A DNA stretch of 64,000 nucleotides from Cedecea colo (GCF_011808225.1 NZ_SOYS01000002.1:248001-312000), one strand, 5' to 3'; shown: positions 8,582-17,318, counted from the first letter of the stretch. Made by a program: numbers and translations. Notes: generated from the letters alone by a model not told the origin.

Positions 8582-8893
8582 TTACTGCCATGTGACATTA
8601 ACGATAGCCAGACGACGCTGCTGATCGAGGTACTGAATATCAGTTTGCATCAGGCTGTTGCTATGTATGGAGCCGCCGGCTAACTGGTTTAGCGCAACGG
8701 TGAAGGTTGTCGGTTTGCCTTGTTTATAGCAGGAAAACGCCACCTTCTGGCCCTGCGGCGAGATATCGCATCCTCCTTCGACAATCGCTCCCCTGAATTG
8801 AATTACCCCGCCGTACGCACCGGCCTGAGTCAAAGGAGAGAATACCGCCAGCACAGTAACACAGAGAAACTTTTTCAAAGTAGCTTTTGTCAT
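8582..8893 (-). CDS. Small secreted fimbrial-like protein downstream of csgC (YmdA position)
   Basis: A 103-residue protein with a signal peptide (cleavage near LTQAGA) followed by IQFRGAIVEGGCDISPQG and a second Cys in FSCYKQ. This resembles the disulfide-bearing N-terminal part of type 1 fimbrial subunits. It lies downstream of csgBAC in the same direction, the place occupied by ymdA in E. coli, which I remember as the same length. No function is established for that gene; it could be a periplasmic partner of the curli unit or an unrelated leftover pilin fragment. The csgC-to-start gap is about 130 bases, so a separate promoter is possible. Confidence 0.7.
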   Translation of the reverse strand: MTKATLKKFLCVTVLAVFSPLTQAGAYGGVIQFRGAIVEGGCDISPQGQKVAFSCYKQGKPTTFTVALNQLAGGSIHSNSLMQTDIQYLDQQRRLAIVNVTWQ

Positions 8894-9026
8894 AATCTGT
8901 ACTCCTCACATGCAGTCTATAATGAAGATAATCGGCAGATATCGGCAGCGCTACAGTGAAACCTTCATACTATCGCTGAAATAAGCACAACAAGGCGGTT
9001 ACACACATTAAATAACACCTCCAGGC

Positions 9027-9356
9027 TTATATCCTGCCAGTAGGAACCCACTGTTTTTCCAGGTTAATATCTTTTCCGTTGGTCAAAGTGACGGTGAGGG
9101 TCACGCTGTCGTCGGGATCGATATTCAGACTCAGCCTGGCTAATTTTATCGGTTCATTTGCTTTTATTGAGACGCTGGATCGCTGGCTACTGGTGCTTTG
9201 TCCGGCCTTTCCGGAACGCGTGGCGGTGAGCTTCATTGAACACTGGCAATCACTGGTCAGGGTGGCGACGGGTTCAATGGTATAAACATTGCCCTGTTGC
9301 TGGATATCGAAAGTAAGCTGGTTAGAGAGCGCCGCCAGCAAAATTAAGGTGTGCAT
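9027..9356 (-). CDS. csgC: Curli assembly protein CsgC
   Basis: A 109-residue periplasmic protein with a short signal sequence (MHTLILLAALS) and an immunoglobulin-like beta fold. The CxC motif (CQC near residue 38) typical of CsgC is present. CsgC keeps curlin subunits from forming amyloid inside the periplasm. The start at 9356 matches the E. coli protein; a start four codons upstream is also open. It follows csgA in the same direction across a hairpin that may reduce its expression relative to csgA. With csgA shortened here, CsgC still looks intact. Confidence 0.9.
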   Translation of the reverse strand: MHTLILLAALSNQLTFDIQQQGNVYTIEPVATLTSDCQCSMKLTATRSGKAGQSTSSQRSSVSIKANEPIKLARLSLNIDPDDSVTLTVTLTNGKDINLEKQWVPTGRI

Positions 9357-9372
9357 GTCATCCCCCAATAAA

Positions 9373-9397
9373 AAAACAGGGCCAGGGCCCTGTTTTT
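9373..9397 (-). terminator. Attenuator hairpin between csgA and csgC
   Basis: The stem AAACAGGGC / GGCCCTGTTT is flanked by a T tract on the minus strand (TTTTTTTATT). It probably ends most transcripts after csgA and lets a fraction continue into csgC. Confidence 0.65.
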
Positions 9398-9419
9398 ATA
9401 TAATAGTGCAGATTCTCAG

Positions 9420-9779
9420 CTAGTGCTGGTAAGCATTCGCATAGTTACCCCAGCCAACCTGGGTAACAGAGATGGTTGAATTATCAGCCATTTGGTTAGT
9501 AATTGCGGTATTTTTACCACCCTGAGACTGAACAACGAAAGTATCTGAATCAGAAGCGCCAGACTGATTTGCTTTCACATAGTTGTTATAACCATATGAT
9601 TTAATATCAATTGTAGCATCAGGAGAAGAGCCTTGATCGGCAAGAGCAACGTTGTTCACGCCTTCCTGATAAATACTCAGGGTTTCATTACCCTGGCCAT
9701 TTTGTACAGGAAAATGACCGGCCAAAGCGCTACCGGAAATAACTACCGCTGCTAATGCTGCCACTTTGAATAAATTCAT
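9420..9779 (-). CDS. csgA: Major curlin subunit CsgA, short form with four repeats
   Basis: A 119-residue secreted amyloid subunit. The signal peptide ends at SGSALAG as in E. coli. The glycine-rich 22-residue secretion segment is reduced to about GHFPVQNGQGN. Only four strand-loop-strand repeats follow, starting near ETLSIYQEG, DATIDIKSYG, SDTFVVQSQG and STISVTQVGWG, against five in the usual 151-residue protein. The last matches the canonical fifth repeat well; the second has Lys where the first Gln ladder residue should be, and the third has an irregular loop. It lies 47 bases after csgB. The frame is open and the ends are intact, so this looks like a shortened but functional gene, not a broken one. 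Confidence 0.9.
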   Translation of the reverse strand: MNLFKVAALAAVVISGSALAGHFPVQNGQGNETLSIYQEGVNNVALADQGSSPDATIDIKSYGYNNYVKANQSGASDSDTFVVQSQGGKNTAITNQMADNSTISVTQVGWGNYANAYQH

Positions 9780-9826
9780 GGTAAACCCCCATCGGATTGA
9801 GAATATTAGCCCAAATAGTTTGTGTA

Positions 9827-10282
9827 TTATCGTTGGATAATACGAACCGCCATTTGTGACTGTTTCTGCACTACAACTGCTGTTTTTTGCGTACCGTTCT
9901 GGATAATACTTGCTTTATTACCAGAACCTTTCTGGACAATTAAAGCGGTATTACCATAATCGGTCTGCTTAATATCCGCATCGTTTGAACCGCCCGTCTG
10001 CGAAATATAAGCAAGGTTATAACTCCCTGATTGATCGACGTTTGCGCGATTGTTGCCTCCGTACTGCGAGACGACCGCTAGTTGCCGGGTCCCTTTTTGA
10101 TCAACATCGGAACTATTACCAGAACCGTGCTGACCAATAATGGCTGCCTGATTAAAAGATGCTTTGCTTAATTCATTCACTGCAAAGTTATACTCTGAAG
10201 CAGCAAGATCGTGACCAGCTGCTATTACATAACCAGGCGCACCCAGCAATGCTAACACCATAAATAACGATGTGTTTTTCAT
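9827..10282 (-). CDS. csgB: Minor curlin subunit / nucleator CsgB
   Basis: A 151-residue secreted protein, the same length as E. coli CsgB. A signal peptide is followed by five curlin repeats of the form Q-x-G-x-x-N, seen in IIGQHGSGN, VVSQYGGNN, YISQTGGSN, LIVQKGSGN and VVVQKQSQM. It ends in the basic IIQR tail that anchors CsgB to the cell surface. It nucleates CsgA polymerisation at the outer membrane. It is the first gene of csgBAC, driven from the long intergenic region shared with csgD. Confidence 0.95.
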   Translation of the reverse strand: MKNTSLFMVLALLGAPGYVIAAGHDLAASEYNFAVNELSKASFNQAAIIGQHGSGNSSDVDQKGTRQLAVVSQYGGNNRANVDQSGSYNLAYISQTGGSNDADIKQTDYGNTALIVQKGSGNKASIIQNGTQKTAVVVQKQSQMAVRIIQR

Positions 10283-11060
10283 GTTGTCATCCTGGACCTG
10301 GATGCTGCCAGGTAACTATGCCAAAATATTAAGTTGTTAACGCAAACAATGAAAAGTTGTTGCTGCGTTACGGAAATGAGTATGTCCTTCGACACATTTA
10401 AAATATCTCACCCGCATGGTGTATTTTTATATTTATATTCACCCCAAAGTATGAGTTCGATAAAAAAGCGTAACGCTAACAGGATGTCCTCCCGCCCAGA
10501 ATTTAATTAACGCTAACGATCGCTAGATTGACTGACAGTTAAACTATCTCAACCGTCTTGCGAAGCCTCTTTTGCGAGGTGTTTGGCAATTTAACGAAGC
10601 AAGCCGTCACCACAACACGATTTCTTAAACAGGAAAAAAACGCCGTCGGAAAGGGAGGTTATTTACATATGTTAAAATGCAATGGATGATAACTTTTGAG
10701 ATTATAAATATTTAGAATCAATAACTTATATTAAATTGTATGATTTTTAAAAACGATGCAAATTAATTAAAATGTACAACTTTAGCATCAAAATTTAATA
10801 GTGAAACTTTTACAGTGAAACACTTTAATATCCTGAGTTACATTATGTAACATCTTTAACACTTGCTTTAAGATTACTTCCCGCTAGATTGAATTCAGCA
10901 GTAACCATTTTATTTAACACAATGTCATCCGTATCAATGTACGCGTTTGACCGTGTTTTATTATTTCACACACAGCAGTGCAGCACTAATCAGTACCTCT
11001 GGTGAATTAACTTTCTGTTAATTCAGCTGATAGTGCATAAAAACCAGGTGGAGTTTCATC
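10283..11060. promoter_or_regulatory. csgB-csgD divergent regulatory region (778 bases, no gene)
   Basis: A long AT-rich region controls both curli operons. The csgD-proximal part is strongly like E. coli: GAGTTACATTATGTAAC (about 10835-10851) and TTTAACACTTGCTTTAAG (about 10855-10872) match the area bound by OmpR, and GCTAGATT at 10883-10890 matches the extended -10 of csgD. The roughly 170-base leader before the csgD ATG corresponds to the known small-RNA target leader; CACACAGCAGTGCA and GTTTCATCATG are kept. The middle (about 10440-10830) shows no open frame. Confidence 0.75.
10404..10414 (-). promoter_or_regulatory. CsgD-binding box upstream of csgBA
   Basis: On the minus strand the sequence is CGGGTGAGATA, a full match to the CsgD box CGGGKGAGNKA. 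It lies about 122 bases upstream of the csgB start, as expected for CsgD-dependent activation. Confidence 0.7.
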
Positions 11061-11711
11061 ATGTTTAATGAAGTCCATACTTTAAATGGTCATACATTGT
11101 TATTGATCACAAAACCTTCGCTGCAGGCTTCGGCTCTATTACAACATTTGAAGTCGTCTCTGTCTATAAACGGAAAACTTCATAATATTCAACGCTCTCT
11201 TGATGAGATTGCGGGAAATGTTCTGGTTTTATTCGATATGGTCGAGGCAGATAAAAAGCTTATTAATTATTGGCAGGTCAGCTTAAGCCGCAAACACAGC
11301 AGCATAAAATTACTTCTTCTCAATACGCCAGAAGAGTATCAGTTCCGTGACATAGAGAACTGGCCTCACATTAACGGCGTTTTTTATACGTCTGAAGAAG
11401 AGCCGCGGGTTATCGAAGGCATCCGTGGGGTGATGGAGGGTGAATGTTATTTCTCGCAAAAATTAGCCAGCTACCTTATTAATCACTCAGGAAACTATCG
11501 CTTTAACAGCGTTGAATCTTCGCTGTTAACGCACCGCGAAAAGGAGATTCTTAATAAATTGCGTGTCGGCGCTTCCAATATTGAAATCGCTCAGTCGCTA
11601 TTTATTAGTGAGAATACGGTAAAAACCCATCTCTATAATCTGTTCAAAAAGATAGCCGTTAAAAATCGAACTCAGGCGGTTTCCTGGGCAAACGATAATC
11701 TCAGGCGTTGA
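11061..11711 (+). CDS. csgD: Master biofilm/curli regulator CsgD (LuxR/FixJ family)
   Basis: A 216-residue transcription factor, the same length as E. coli CsgD. The N-terminal half is a degenerate receiver domain. The C-terminal half, from about residue 148 ([14 protein letters not shown]), is a LuxR-type helix-turn-helix with [16 protein letters not shown]. It activates csgBAC through the CGGGTGAG box and usually also cellulose-control genes. It starts the csgDEFG operon, with csgE four bases behind. A long leader suggests post-transcriptional control. Confidence 0.96.
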   Translation: MFNEVHTLNGHTLLLITKPSLQASALLQHLKSSLSINGKLHNIQRSLDEIAGNVLVLFDMVEADKKLINYWQVSLSRKHSSIKLLLLNTPEEYQFRDIENWPHINGVFYTSEEEPRVIEGIRGVMEGECYFSQKLASYLINHSGNYRFNSVESSLLTHREKEILNKLRVGASNIEIAQSLFISENTVKTHLYNLFKKIAVKNRTQAVSWANDNLRR

Positions 11712-11715
11712 GGCA

Positions 11716-12105
11716 ATGAAATTACAACCTGCTTTACTGCTGGCGACAGTTTTACTGTGCGCTTCCGGGGGCGCTCGCGCCGTAGAAGTTGAAATTCCCG
11801 GACTGTTGACGGATCACACCGTTTCTTCCGTGGGTCACGACTTTTACCGTGCCTTCAGTGACAAGTGGGAAAGCAGCTTTACTGGAAACCTGACTATAAA
11901 TGAGCGACCCAGTGCCCGTTGGGGAAGCTGGATAACCATTACTGTCGAGCAGGACGTTGTTTTTCAGACTTTTTTATTCCCCATTAAACGCGACTTCGAC
12001 CGCAACGTCGATATTGCACTGGCTCAAACAGATGAGGCAATTAAACGTCGGCAGATAGATAAGGCCTTATTAGGCACCGGCGATTTAAGCCATGATGAAT
12101 TCTAG
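11716..12105 (+). CDS. csgE: Curli secretion specificity factor CsgE
   Basis: A 129-residue periplasmic protein with an N-terminal signal peptide (cleavage near [10 protein letters not shown]). CsgE forms a ring that caps the periplasmic side of the CsgG pore and delivers CsgA to it. Length and motifs such as [17 protein letters not shown] and the tail ending SHDEF match the family. It lies four bases after csgD and nine before csgF, so it is co-transcribed. Nothing unusual is seen despite the shortened CsgA substrate. Confidence 0.95.
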   Translation: MKLQPALLLATVLLCASGGARAVEVEIPGLLTDHTVSSVGHDFYRAFSDKWESSFTGNLTINERPSARWGSWITITVEQDVVFQTFLFPIKRDFDRNVDIALAQTDEAIKRRQIDKALLGTGDLSHDEF

Positions 12106-12114
12106 GAGGCTGTC

Positions 12115-12531
12115 ATGCGTATAGCTCATGCGGTTGTTTCCCTGCTGGTTTTTACACCGCTGGCATGGGGCGGCAATATGACCTTTCAGTTTACTAACCC
12201 GAATTTTGGCGGTAACCCAAACAACGGCCCTTTCTTACTTAATGAAGCTCAGGCCCAGAACTCTTATAAGGACCCCAGCTATAGCGATGATTATGGTATC
12301 GAAACGCCCTCCGCGCTGGATAACTTTACACAAACTATCCAGTCGCAACTGCTGGGCGGCTTGCTCACCAATATCAATACCGGTAAACCCGGGCGCCTGG
12401 TGACTAATGACTTTATCGTAGATATTGCCAACGCTGACGGGCAATTAACGATGAACATCACTGACCGCACAACAGGAAAAACCTCAACCATTCAGGTCGC
12501 TGGCTTACAAAACAATTCTACTGATTTCTAG
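12115..12531 (+). CDS. csgF: Curli assembly factor CsgF
   Basis: A 138-residue secreted protein with a signal peptide ending near PLAWG. The mature N-terminus [15 protein letters not shown] is the segment known to insert into the CsgG channel as a second constriction, and it is fully conserved here. CsgF couples CsgB nucleation to the pore at the cell surface. It lies nine bases after csgE. Its length equals the E. coli protein. Confidence 0.96.
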   Translation: MRIAHAVVSLLVFTPLAWGGNMTFQFTNPNFGGNPNNGPFLLNEAQAQNSYKDPSYSDDYGIETPSALDNFTQTIQSQLLGGLLTNINTGKPGRLVTNDFIVDIANADGQLTMNITDRTTGKTSTIQVAGLQNNSTDF

Positions 12532-12570
12532 TGGGCTTAAACATTCAAAAGGTATTTAAGGATAAACATC

Positions 12571-13404
12571 ATGCAGCGCTTTCTTCTCATCGTAGCAGTG
12601 TGTTTATTAAGTGGTTGTTTGACCGCACCACCTAAAGAAGCCGCTAAACCTACATTAATGCCTCGGGCCCAAAGCTATCGCGATTTAACGCATTTACCAG
12701 AAGCGGCGGGAAAACTGTTTGTCTCGGTATATAACATCCAGGATGAAACAGGTCAGTTTAAGGCTTATCCGGCAAGTAACTTTTCAACGGCCGTACCGCA
12801 AAGCGCCACCGCTATGCTGGTTACGGCATTAAAGGATTCACGCTGGTTTATACCGCTGGAACGTCAGGGATTACAAAACCTGCTCAACGAACGTAAAATA
12901 ATCCGCGCGGCCCAGGAAAACGGTACCGTTGCGGCGAATAACCGCCAGGCTCTGCAATCGTTAATGGCGGCAAACGTCATGATTGAAGGTTCAATTATTG
13001 GCTATGAAAGCAATGTGAAATCAGGCGGCATCGGGGCGCGTTACTTCGGTATTGGCGGTGAAACGCAATATCAACTCGACCAGATAGCTGTCAACCTGCG
13101 CGTGGTTAACGTCAGCACCGGCGAGATATTATCATCGGTTAACACCAGCAAAACCATTTTATCTTATGAAGTGCAGGCCGGGGTATTCCGCTTTATTGAT
13201 TACCAGCGTCTGTTAGAAGGTGAAGTTGGCTTTACCACCAACGAACCGGTGATGATGTGTCTGATGTCGGCTATCGAGACAGGCGTTATTTATCTGGTCA
13301 ATGACGGTATCGCCCGTGGACTCTGGGATCTTAAGAACCCGGACGACAAAAATAATCCGATACTGGTAAAATACAAAGAAATGTCCGTGCCGCCGGAAGC
13401 CTGA
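12571..13404 (+). CDS. csgG: Curli secretion channel lipoprotein CsgG
   Basis: A 277-residue outer-membrane lipoprotein. The signal sequence ends in a lipobox LLSGC, with Cys16 as the lipidated residue, followed by LTAPPKEAAKPTLMPR. Nine copies form the pore exporting CsgA and CsgB. The segment around YNIQDETGQFKAYPASNFS contains the residues that form the channel constriction in the known protein. It is the last gene of csgDEFG, about 40 bases after csgF, and is followed by an intrinsic terminator. Confidence 0.97.
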   Translation: MQRFLLIVAVCLLSGCLTAPPKEAAKPTLMPRAQSYRDLTHLPEAAGKLFVSVYNIQDETGQFKAYPASNFSTAVPQSATAMLVTALKDSRWFIPLERQGLQNLLNERKIIRAAQENGTVAANNRQALQSLMAANVMIEGSIIGYESNVKSGGIGARYFGIGGETQYQLDQIAVNLRVVNVSTGEILSSVNTSKTILSYEVQAGVFRFIDYQRLLEGEVGFTTNEPVMMCLMSAIETGVIYLVNDGIARGLWDLKNPDDKNNPILVKYKEMSVPPEA

Positions 13405-13423
13405 TGGCAAACCGGAAATAAAA

Positions 13424-13447
13424 AAACCAGCTTCGGCTGGTTTTTTT
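13424..13447. terminator. Terminator shared by csgDEFG and ycdZ
   Basis: The hairpin AACCAGCTTCGGCTGGTT with a UUCG-type loop has an A tract on the left and a T tract on the right, so it can work on both strands between the convergent genes. Confidence 0.85.
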
Positions 13448-13922
13448 ATTCGGCGATAGTCGATGCCTGTCTGGATTTTCGCGCCGCAAGCCACAGGCCG
13501 CTGTTCTTCATGGCAAAGCCAAACACCAGACCCAGCAGCAAAGAAGGCACTACTATCCGCCACTCGCCCTGGTTGGCGAAGGTTGCACAGGCGCCGATAA
13601 AGGTGCCGGGTACGAACGACAGCAGCACATGTCGAGCCTGGACACACATCAGAAAAGCAACGACGCCCGTCACAACATAACCAAGGATTTCCAGATGCGG
13701 AGCCAGTGCGCTGCCATGAATAATAACCTGCGCCCAAAGCACGCCGCTGCACAATGTGCAAAGCGAGATAAATAACCCTTTAAGGCCGCCCTGCGGGCAG
13801 GCGAAATAAGCGGTACAGCCGAGAAAACCTGCCCAGCTTAGTAAACCAAGGCTCACAGCCACCCAGCCCCAAAGGCCTGAAAGGATACCGGTCGTCAATG
13901 CAAGAGAAATGAGTATGTTCAT
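13446..13922 (-). CDS. ycdZ: Inner-membrane protein YcdZ (DUF1097)
   Basis: A 158-residue, four- to five-span membrane protein, close to the 163 residues of E. coli YcdZ. It is rich in Gly and small residues (TTGILSGLWGWVAVSLGLL) with cysteines at CTAYFACPQGG. The family has no established function. It keeps its usual neighbourhood between csgG and ycdY but reads convergently to csgG. The ORF ends inside the shared terminator hairpin. Confidence 0.88.
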   Translation of the reverse strand: MNILISLALTTGILSGLWGWVAVSLGLLSWAGFLGCTAYFACPQGGLKGLFISLCTLCSGVLWAQVIIHGSALAPHLEILGYVVTGVVAFLMCVQARHVLLSFVPGTFIGACATFANQGEWRIVVPSLLLGLVFGFAMKNSGLWLAARKSRQASTIAE

Positions 13923-14026
13923 GGCGGCGTATCATAGCAGAGCCTTTCGGCCCAACTACGATCTACCGCACACTTTCTGCAAGAAACAATAAATTATTAC
14001 ATTAATAATGTGATGTGATTCACTCT

Positions 14027-14581
14027 TTATTCTTCTTCGGATTCCTCAAGCTCATCGCGCATAGCCTGAATAGCTTCACGGCTTATGGCCGCCAGCGTGC
14101 GGTAGAAAGGCGTTGCCGCATGGGCTTCAACCTTACCAAGGAAGGTGCCGCACCACGGGAGAAGGTACTCATCAAACAGCGTGGCCTGAGCTTCATACTC
14201 ATCTTCCTGCGACTGGTCTTCCAGCCACGACGCGGCCAGCAGCAGAGTACCAAAGTGATCGGCCGGCGTCTGGGCAAGGGGCATGCCGCGTTCTTTCAGG
14301 AATTCGCGGATCTCGCCTTCCTGGCTCCCCTCCTCCCATGCCGAGCGATATGGCGGAACGCTGCACTCATCACCGACAAAGAGCGCGTTATAATCCGCGG
14401 CAAGCAGCTGCGGATCGCAACTTTGCTGCAGACGAGACAGCAACTCGTCCTGCTCCAGCGGCCAATTTGCCGCCAGCTTTCCTTCGTGGATCATCGTCAG
14501 CAAGGGTACTAACAGCGGGTCCTGCGGCTGACGGTAAAACAGCGATCCCAGAATACGGCAAATAATTGAGAACTCATTCAT
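14027..14581 (-). CDS. ycdY: TorD-family chaperone YcdY
   Basis: A 184-residue, acidic, all-helical protein of the TorD/DmsD redox-enzyme maturation protein family. These chaperones bind signal peptides or apo-enzymes; YcdY is reported to assist the zinc phosphatase YcdX. The gene lies about 26 bases downstream of ycdX on the same strand, consistent with that partnership. The tail EELEESEEE is very acidic, as in E. coli. The start at 14581 (MNEFSIICRIL) fits the family. Confidence 0.93.
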   Translation of the reverse strand: MNEFSIICRILGSLFYRQPQDPLLVPLLTMIHEGKLAANWPLEQDELLSRLQQSCDPQLLAADYNALFVGDECSVPPYRSAWEEGSQEGEIREFLKERGMPLAQTPADHFGTLLLAASWLEDQSQEDEYEAQATLFDEYLLPWCGTFLGKVEAHAATPFYRTLAAISREAIQAMRDELEESEEE

Positions 14582-14607
14582 GCTAACAATCCATTCAAAG
14601 ATAGAAA

Positions 14608-15345
14608 TTATAGTGTGGCAAATTCGGCGACAGGCGTCATGCCACGGGCTTCAAGGAAACCTAACAGGCGACGCGGCGTAACGTTTAAAATGCGATCTTC
14701 CGGAAAGTCCACTTCCGCCAGAACCTTACGACATTCGTTAAAATCACCCAGGCTAAATGCCGTATGGGAATCAGAGCCCAACGACAGCCAGCCGCCCGCG
14801 TCACGTACCGCAGCAGCGATAGCGCGACAGTTCGGCCCGCTCCCTTTACGGGAATGTGTGAAAGAAGAGTTGTTCAGCTCAAGGGCCACATTATATTTAG
14901 CCGCAGCCTGAGCGATGGCCGGAATATCAACCGGGAATTTCGGATTCCCGGGATGACTGATGATATGCGCATCGCCGTTAGCCATCGTCGCAATCATCGC
15001 TTCGGTATGCGTAGCTTCATCCTGCGGCGGGAAAACGGGTTCGTGGAAACCAGCGATAATCAGATCGAGCGCGTCCAGCATTGGGCCAGTGCAGTCAATT
15101 TCGCCGCTGGTATTTTTAATATTCGCTTCAATACCGCGCAAAATACCAACGCCATCGACCATGCGCGGCCAGATGCGCATATTCACAAAGTGCCAGTAGT
15201 GCGGCGCGTCGGCCATATCGGGGCCGTGATCGGTGATGGCAAACAGTTTAATGCCCTTGCTTTTGGCAACGGCAATGTAGTCATGCAGGGTGCTGTAGGC
15301 GTGAGTACTGGCGACGGTGTGCATATGAAGGTCAACGGGATACAT
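14608..15345 (-). CDS. ycdX: PHP-family zinc phosphatase YcdX
   Basis: A 245-residue PHP-domain metal-dependent hydrolase. Metal ligands are visible in [10 protein letters not shown] (residues 3-12), ITDHGPD, SHPGNP and LGSDSH, the four motifs of the trinuclear zinc centre. YcdX is a phosphatase implicated in swarming motility. The frame continues nine codons upstream, but ATG 15345 ([10 protein letters not shown]) matches the E. coli start and has GAGAG about seven bases before it. It is followed by its chaperone gene ycdY. Confidence 0.95.
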   Translation of the reverse strand: MYPVDLHMHTVASTHAYSTLHDYIAVAKSKGIKLFAITDHGPDMADAPHYWHFVNMRIWPRMVDGVGILRGIEANIKNTSGEIDCTGPMLDALDLIIAGFHEPVFPPQDEATHTEAMIATMANGDAHIISHPGNPKFPVDIPAIAQAAAKYNVALELNNSSFTHSRKGSGPNCRAIAAAVRDAGGWLSLGSDSHTAFSLGDFNECRKVLAEVDFPEDRILNVTPRRLLGFLEARGMTPVAEFATL

Positions 15346-15425
15346 AACTCTCTCCTTTTCTCTTTCCCGCAAGGATAGCAGCTATTACCGTTGAGTTTTA
15401 GCCCGGCGGGGAACCGGGCCTGGGT

Positions 15426-16367
15426 TTAGTAGCCGTGTTGCAGGGAAACCTCGCCCGTCGGCGTTTCACCTTTTTCAATCTGGCGAATCGTTTTGGCAAT
15501 GTAAGCCATTGCCTCATCGGCGCGCGTAACCGCCGCGACGTGAGGTGTTATTGCCACACGAGGATGCTTCCACAGCGGGCTGTCAACCGGCAGAGGCTCC
15601 TTAGAGAATACGTCCAGCATCGCCCCTTTCAGTTTACCGCTATCAAGCGCGGCCAAAAGATCGGCTTCCACCAGGTGAACCCCTCGCGCCAGGTTAAGCA
15701 CATATGCTTCGTCTGCCAGACGCGCCAGCAGAGATGCATTAATAATGCCGACGGTCTGCGGCGTATTTGGCAGCAGGTTAATAAGAACACGGGTGCCGTT
15801 CAGGAAATCGCTGAGCTGCTCAACGCCTGCAAAGCTTGTGACGCCAGGATAATCTTTTTTTCTACGGCTCCAGCAGCGGACCGGGAAGCCCCACGCGGTC
15901 AGGCTTTCTGCTACTTTTCTGCCGAGCACGCCTGCGCCGAGAAGGCCAATAGTAAAGTCTTCGCGACGGTAATCATCAAGAGGCTGCCAGTTCGCCTGTT
16001 GCTTCTGCGCCTGGTAATCGTCAAAACGTCTGAACCAGTGCAGTACCTGGCTGACAGCGTACTCCTGCATTTGCAGCCCCATGCCAGTATCCTCAAGGCG
16101 AAATAGCGGCACGCCTGCTGGAAGCATATCGGGATAGGCCTGCAGCTTGCTGAGAATCGAATCCACGCCTGCGCCAAGCGCGAATACGCCCTTGAGCTGG
16201 TGGCGGCCAGCCAGCATTTCCACAGGGGGATGCCAGACTAACGCATAATCAGCGGGCCGATCGTCGCCTTCGCGCCACTCACGTATGCGAGCGTCAGGGA
16301 GTTGTTGCTGCAAACCTGCCAGCCAGGATTGGGTATCGAATGTTGGGTGATAGAAAATAATATCCAC
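15426..16367 (-). CDS. ghrA: Glyoxylate/hydroxypyruvate reductase A (GTG start)
   Basis: A 313-residue D-2-hydroxyacid dehydrogenase that reduces glyoxylate and hydroxypyruvate with NADPH. The Rossmann motif [16 protein letters not shown] starts near residue 142. The catalytic Arg is in [10 protein letters not shown], the Glu in VFSKEPLP and the His in TPHVAAVTR. The open frame reaches back through the neighbouring tRNA, so an upstream start is ruled out. GTG 16367 gives [13 protein letters not shown], aligned with E. coli [13 protein letters not shown], and has GGAGGA just upstream. Confidence 0.95.
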   Translation of the reverse strand: MDIIFYHPTFDTQSWLAGLQQQLPDARIREWREGDDRPADYALVWHPPVEMLAGRHQLKGVFALGAGVDSILSKLQAYPDMLPAGVPLFRLEDTGMGLQMQEYAVSQVLHWFRRFDDYQAQKQQANWQPLDDYRREDFTIGLLGAGVLGRKVAESLTAWGFPVRCWSRRKKDYPGVTSFAGVEQLSDFLNGTRVLINLLPNTPQTVGIINASLLARLADEAYVLNLARGVHLVEADLLAALDSGKLKGAMLDVFSKEPLPVDSPLWKHPRVAITPHVAAVTRADEAMAYIAKTIRQIEKGETPTGEVSLQHGY

Positions 16368-16509
16368 GCTTCCTCCTTTTTCCTTAGGCTTACGCGAAAC
16401 GCGAATCAATTCAAGTAATGAATATAATAAAAAAGCAGCGCCCTTTGTTGGTTTAAAAAGCAAGTTGTCTGAAGTTTGTCTAAACGCGCTGAATATAGTG
16501 AAAAGTGCA

Positions 16510-16538
16510 TTGACGTGTTTAGCGCTTTTCCCTACATT
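16510..16538 (+). promoter_or_regulatory. Promoter of the first tRNA-Ser(GGA) gene
   Basis: TTGACG (16510-16515), a 17-base spacer and TACATT (16533-16538), followed by the GC-rich discriminator AGCGCCCG typical of stringently controlled stable-RNA promoters. Confidence 0.75.
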
Positions 16539-16572
16539 AGCGCCCGTTCCTGCAGCGCTGGGGCAACAATAT

Positions 16573-16660
16573 GGTGAGGTGTCCGAGTGGCTGAAGGAGC
16601 ACGCCTGGAAAGTGTGTATACGGCAACGTATCGAGGGTTCGAATCCCTCCCTCACCGCCA
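16573..16660 (+). tRNA. serX: tRNA-Ser (anticodon GGA), copy 1
   Basis: An 88-nt class II tRNA with encoded CCA. The acceptor stem pairs GGTGAGG with CCTCACC. The anticodon loop reads CTGGAAA with GGA at the centre, and a long variable arm and TTCGAATC T-loop follow. It sits next to ghrA as serX does in E. coli. It is followed by tandem repeats that each end in a copy of its last 19 nt. Confidence 0.97.
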
Positions 16661-16841
16661 TATTTCATGGGAAAGCCTGAATTCACGTTCGGGCTTTTTT
16701 ATTGCCCGTAACCCGTAGAGGGACGGATGAGAACCCTCGACAGGGTTCGACAACAGGCTTCAGCCTGTTGGACGTCAGGGGCATTCATGACCATGACGCC
16801 CGTAGGGAGAGCGCAGCGAATCAATCCCTCCCTCACCGCCA
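16661..16841 (+). repeat. tRNA-Ser-derived repeat unit 1 (181 bp)
   Basis: The unit begins with a terminator-like hairpin of type A (AAAGCCTGAATTCACGTTCG then GGCTTTTTTA). It continues with hairpins GAACCCTCGACAGGGTTC and CAACAGGCTTCAGCCTGTTG, and ends in AATCCCTCCCTCACCGCCA, the exact last 19 nt of the tRNA. The layout is like the rtT repeats behind E. coli tyrT. Confidence 0.85.
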
Positions 16842-17022
16842 TATTTCATGGGAAAGCCTGAACTCACGTTCGGGCTTTTTTATTACCCGTAACCCGTGTA
16901 GGGACGGATGAGAACCCTCGACAGGGTTCGACAACAGGCTTCAGCCTGTTGGACGTCAGGGGCATTCATGACCATGACGCCCGTAGGGAGAGCGCAGCGA
17001 ATCAATCCCTCCCTCACCGCCA
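16842..17022 (+). repeat. tRNA-Ser-derived repeat unit 2 (181 bp)
   Basis: Nearly identical to unit 1 (type A leading hairpin; a few substitutions such as ACTCACG for ATTCACG), ending in the same 19-nt tRNA tail. Confidence 0.85.
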
Positions 17023-17146
17023 TATTTAAAGAAGAGTTCGCATATCTATGCGGGCTTTTTTTCGCATATTGCACGCAGAGGGACGGTGAGAACCCTCGAC
17101 AGGGTTCGACAACAGGCTGAGCGAATCAATCCCTCCCTCACCGCCA
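17023..17146 (+). repeat. tRNA-Ser-derived repeat unit 3 (124 bp, internally deleted)
   Basis: It has a type B leading hairpin (GTTCGCATATCTATGCGGGC plus T tract) and lacks about 55 bases after CAACAGGCT, but keeps the 19-nt tRNA tail. It is followed at 17147-17190 by another type B terminator and then unrelated sequence. Confidence 0.8.
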
Positions 17147-17247
17147 TCTTTAAAGAAGAGCTCGCATATCTATGCGGGCTTTTTTTTCGTGCAAAATTCC
17201 TCATCGCTCAAGGCTTAACCGAACAAACCATAAAGAGAAAATTACAC

Positions 17248-17276
17248 TTGACCGAATGAGGCTGACTCCCTATAGT
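17248..17276 (+). promoter_or_regulatory. Promoter of the second tRNA-Ser(GGA) gene
   Basis: TTGACC (17248-17253), a 17-base spacer and TATAGT (17271-17276), then the discriminator AGCGCCCC. The second tRNA therefore has its own promoter and is not only a read-through copy. Confidence 0.75.
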
Positions 17277-17318
17277 AGCGCCCCGTTGCCCCCGTAAGCG
17301 GGTAACAAAAAACAATAT

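Noticed and set aside
16368-16661. 99-codon N-terminal extension of ghrA
   Set aside because: It runs across the tRNA-Ser gene and its promoter; the GTG at 16367 with GGAGGA fits the E. coli protein start.
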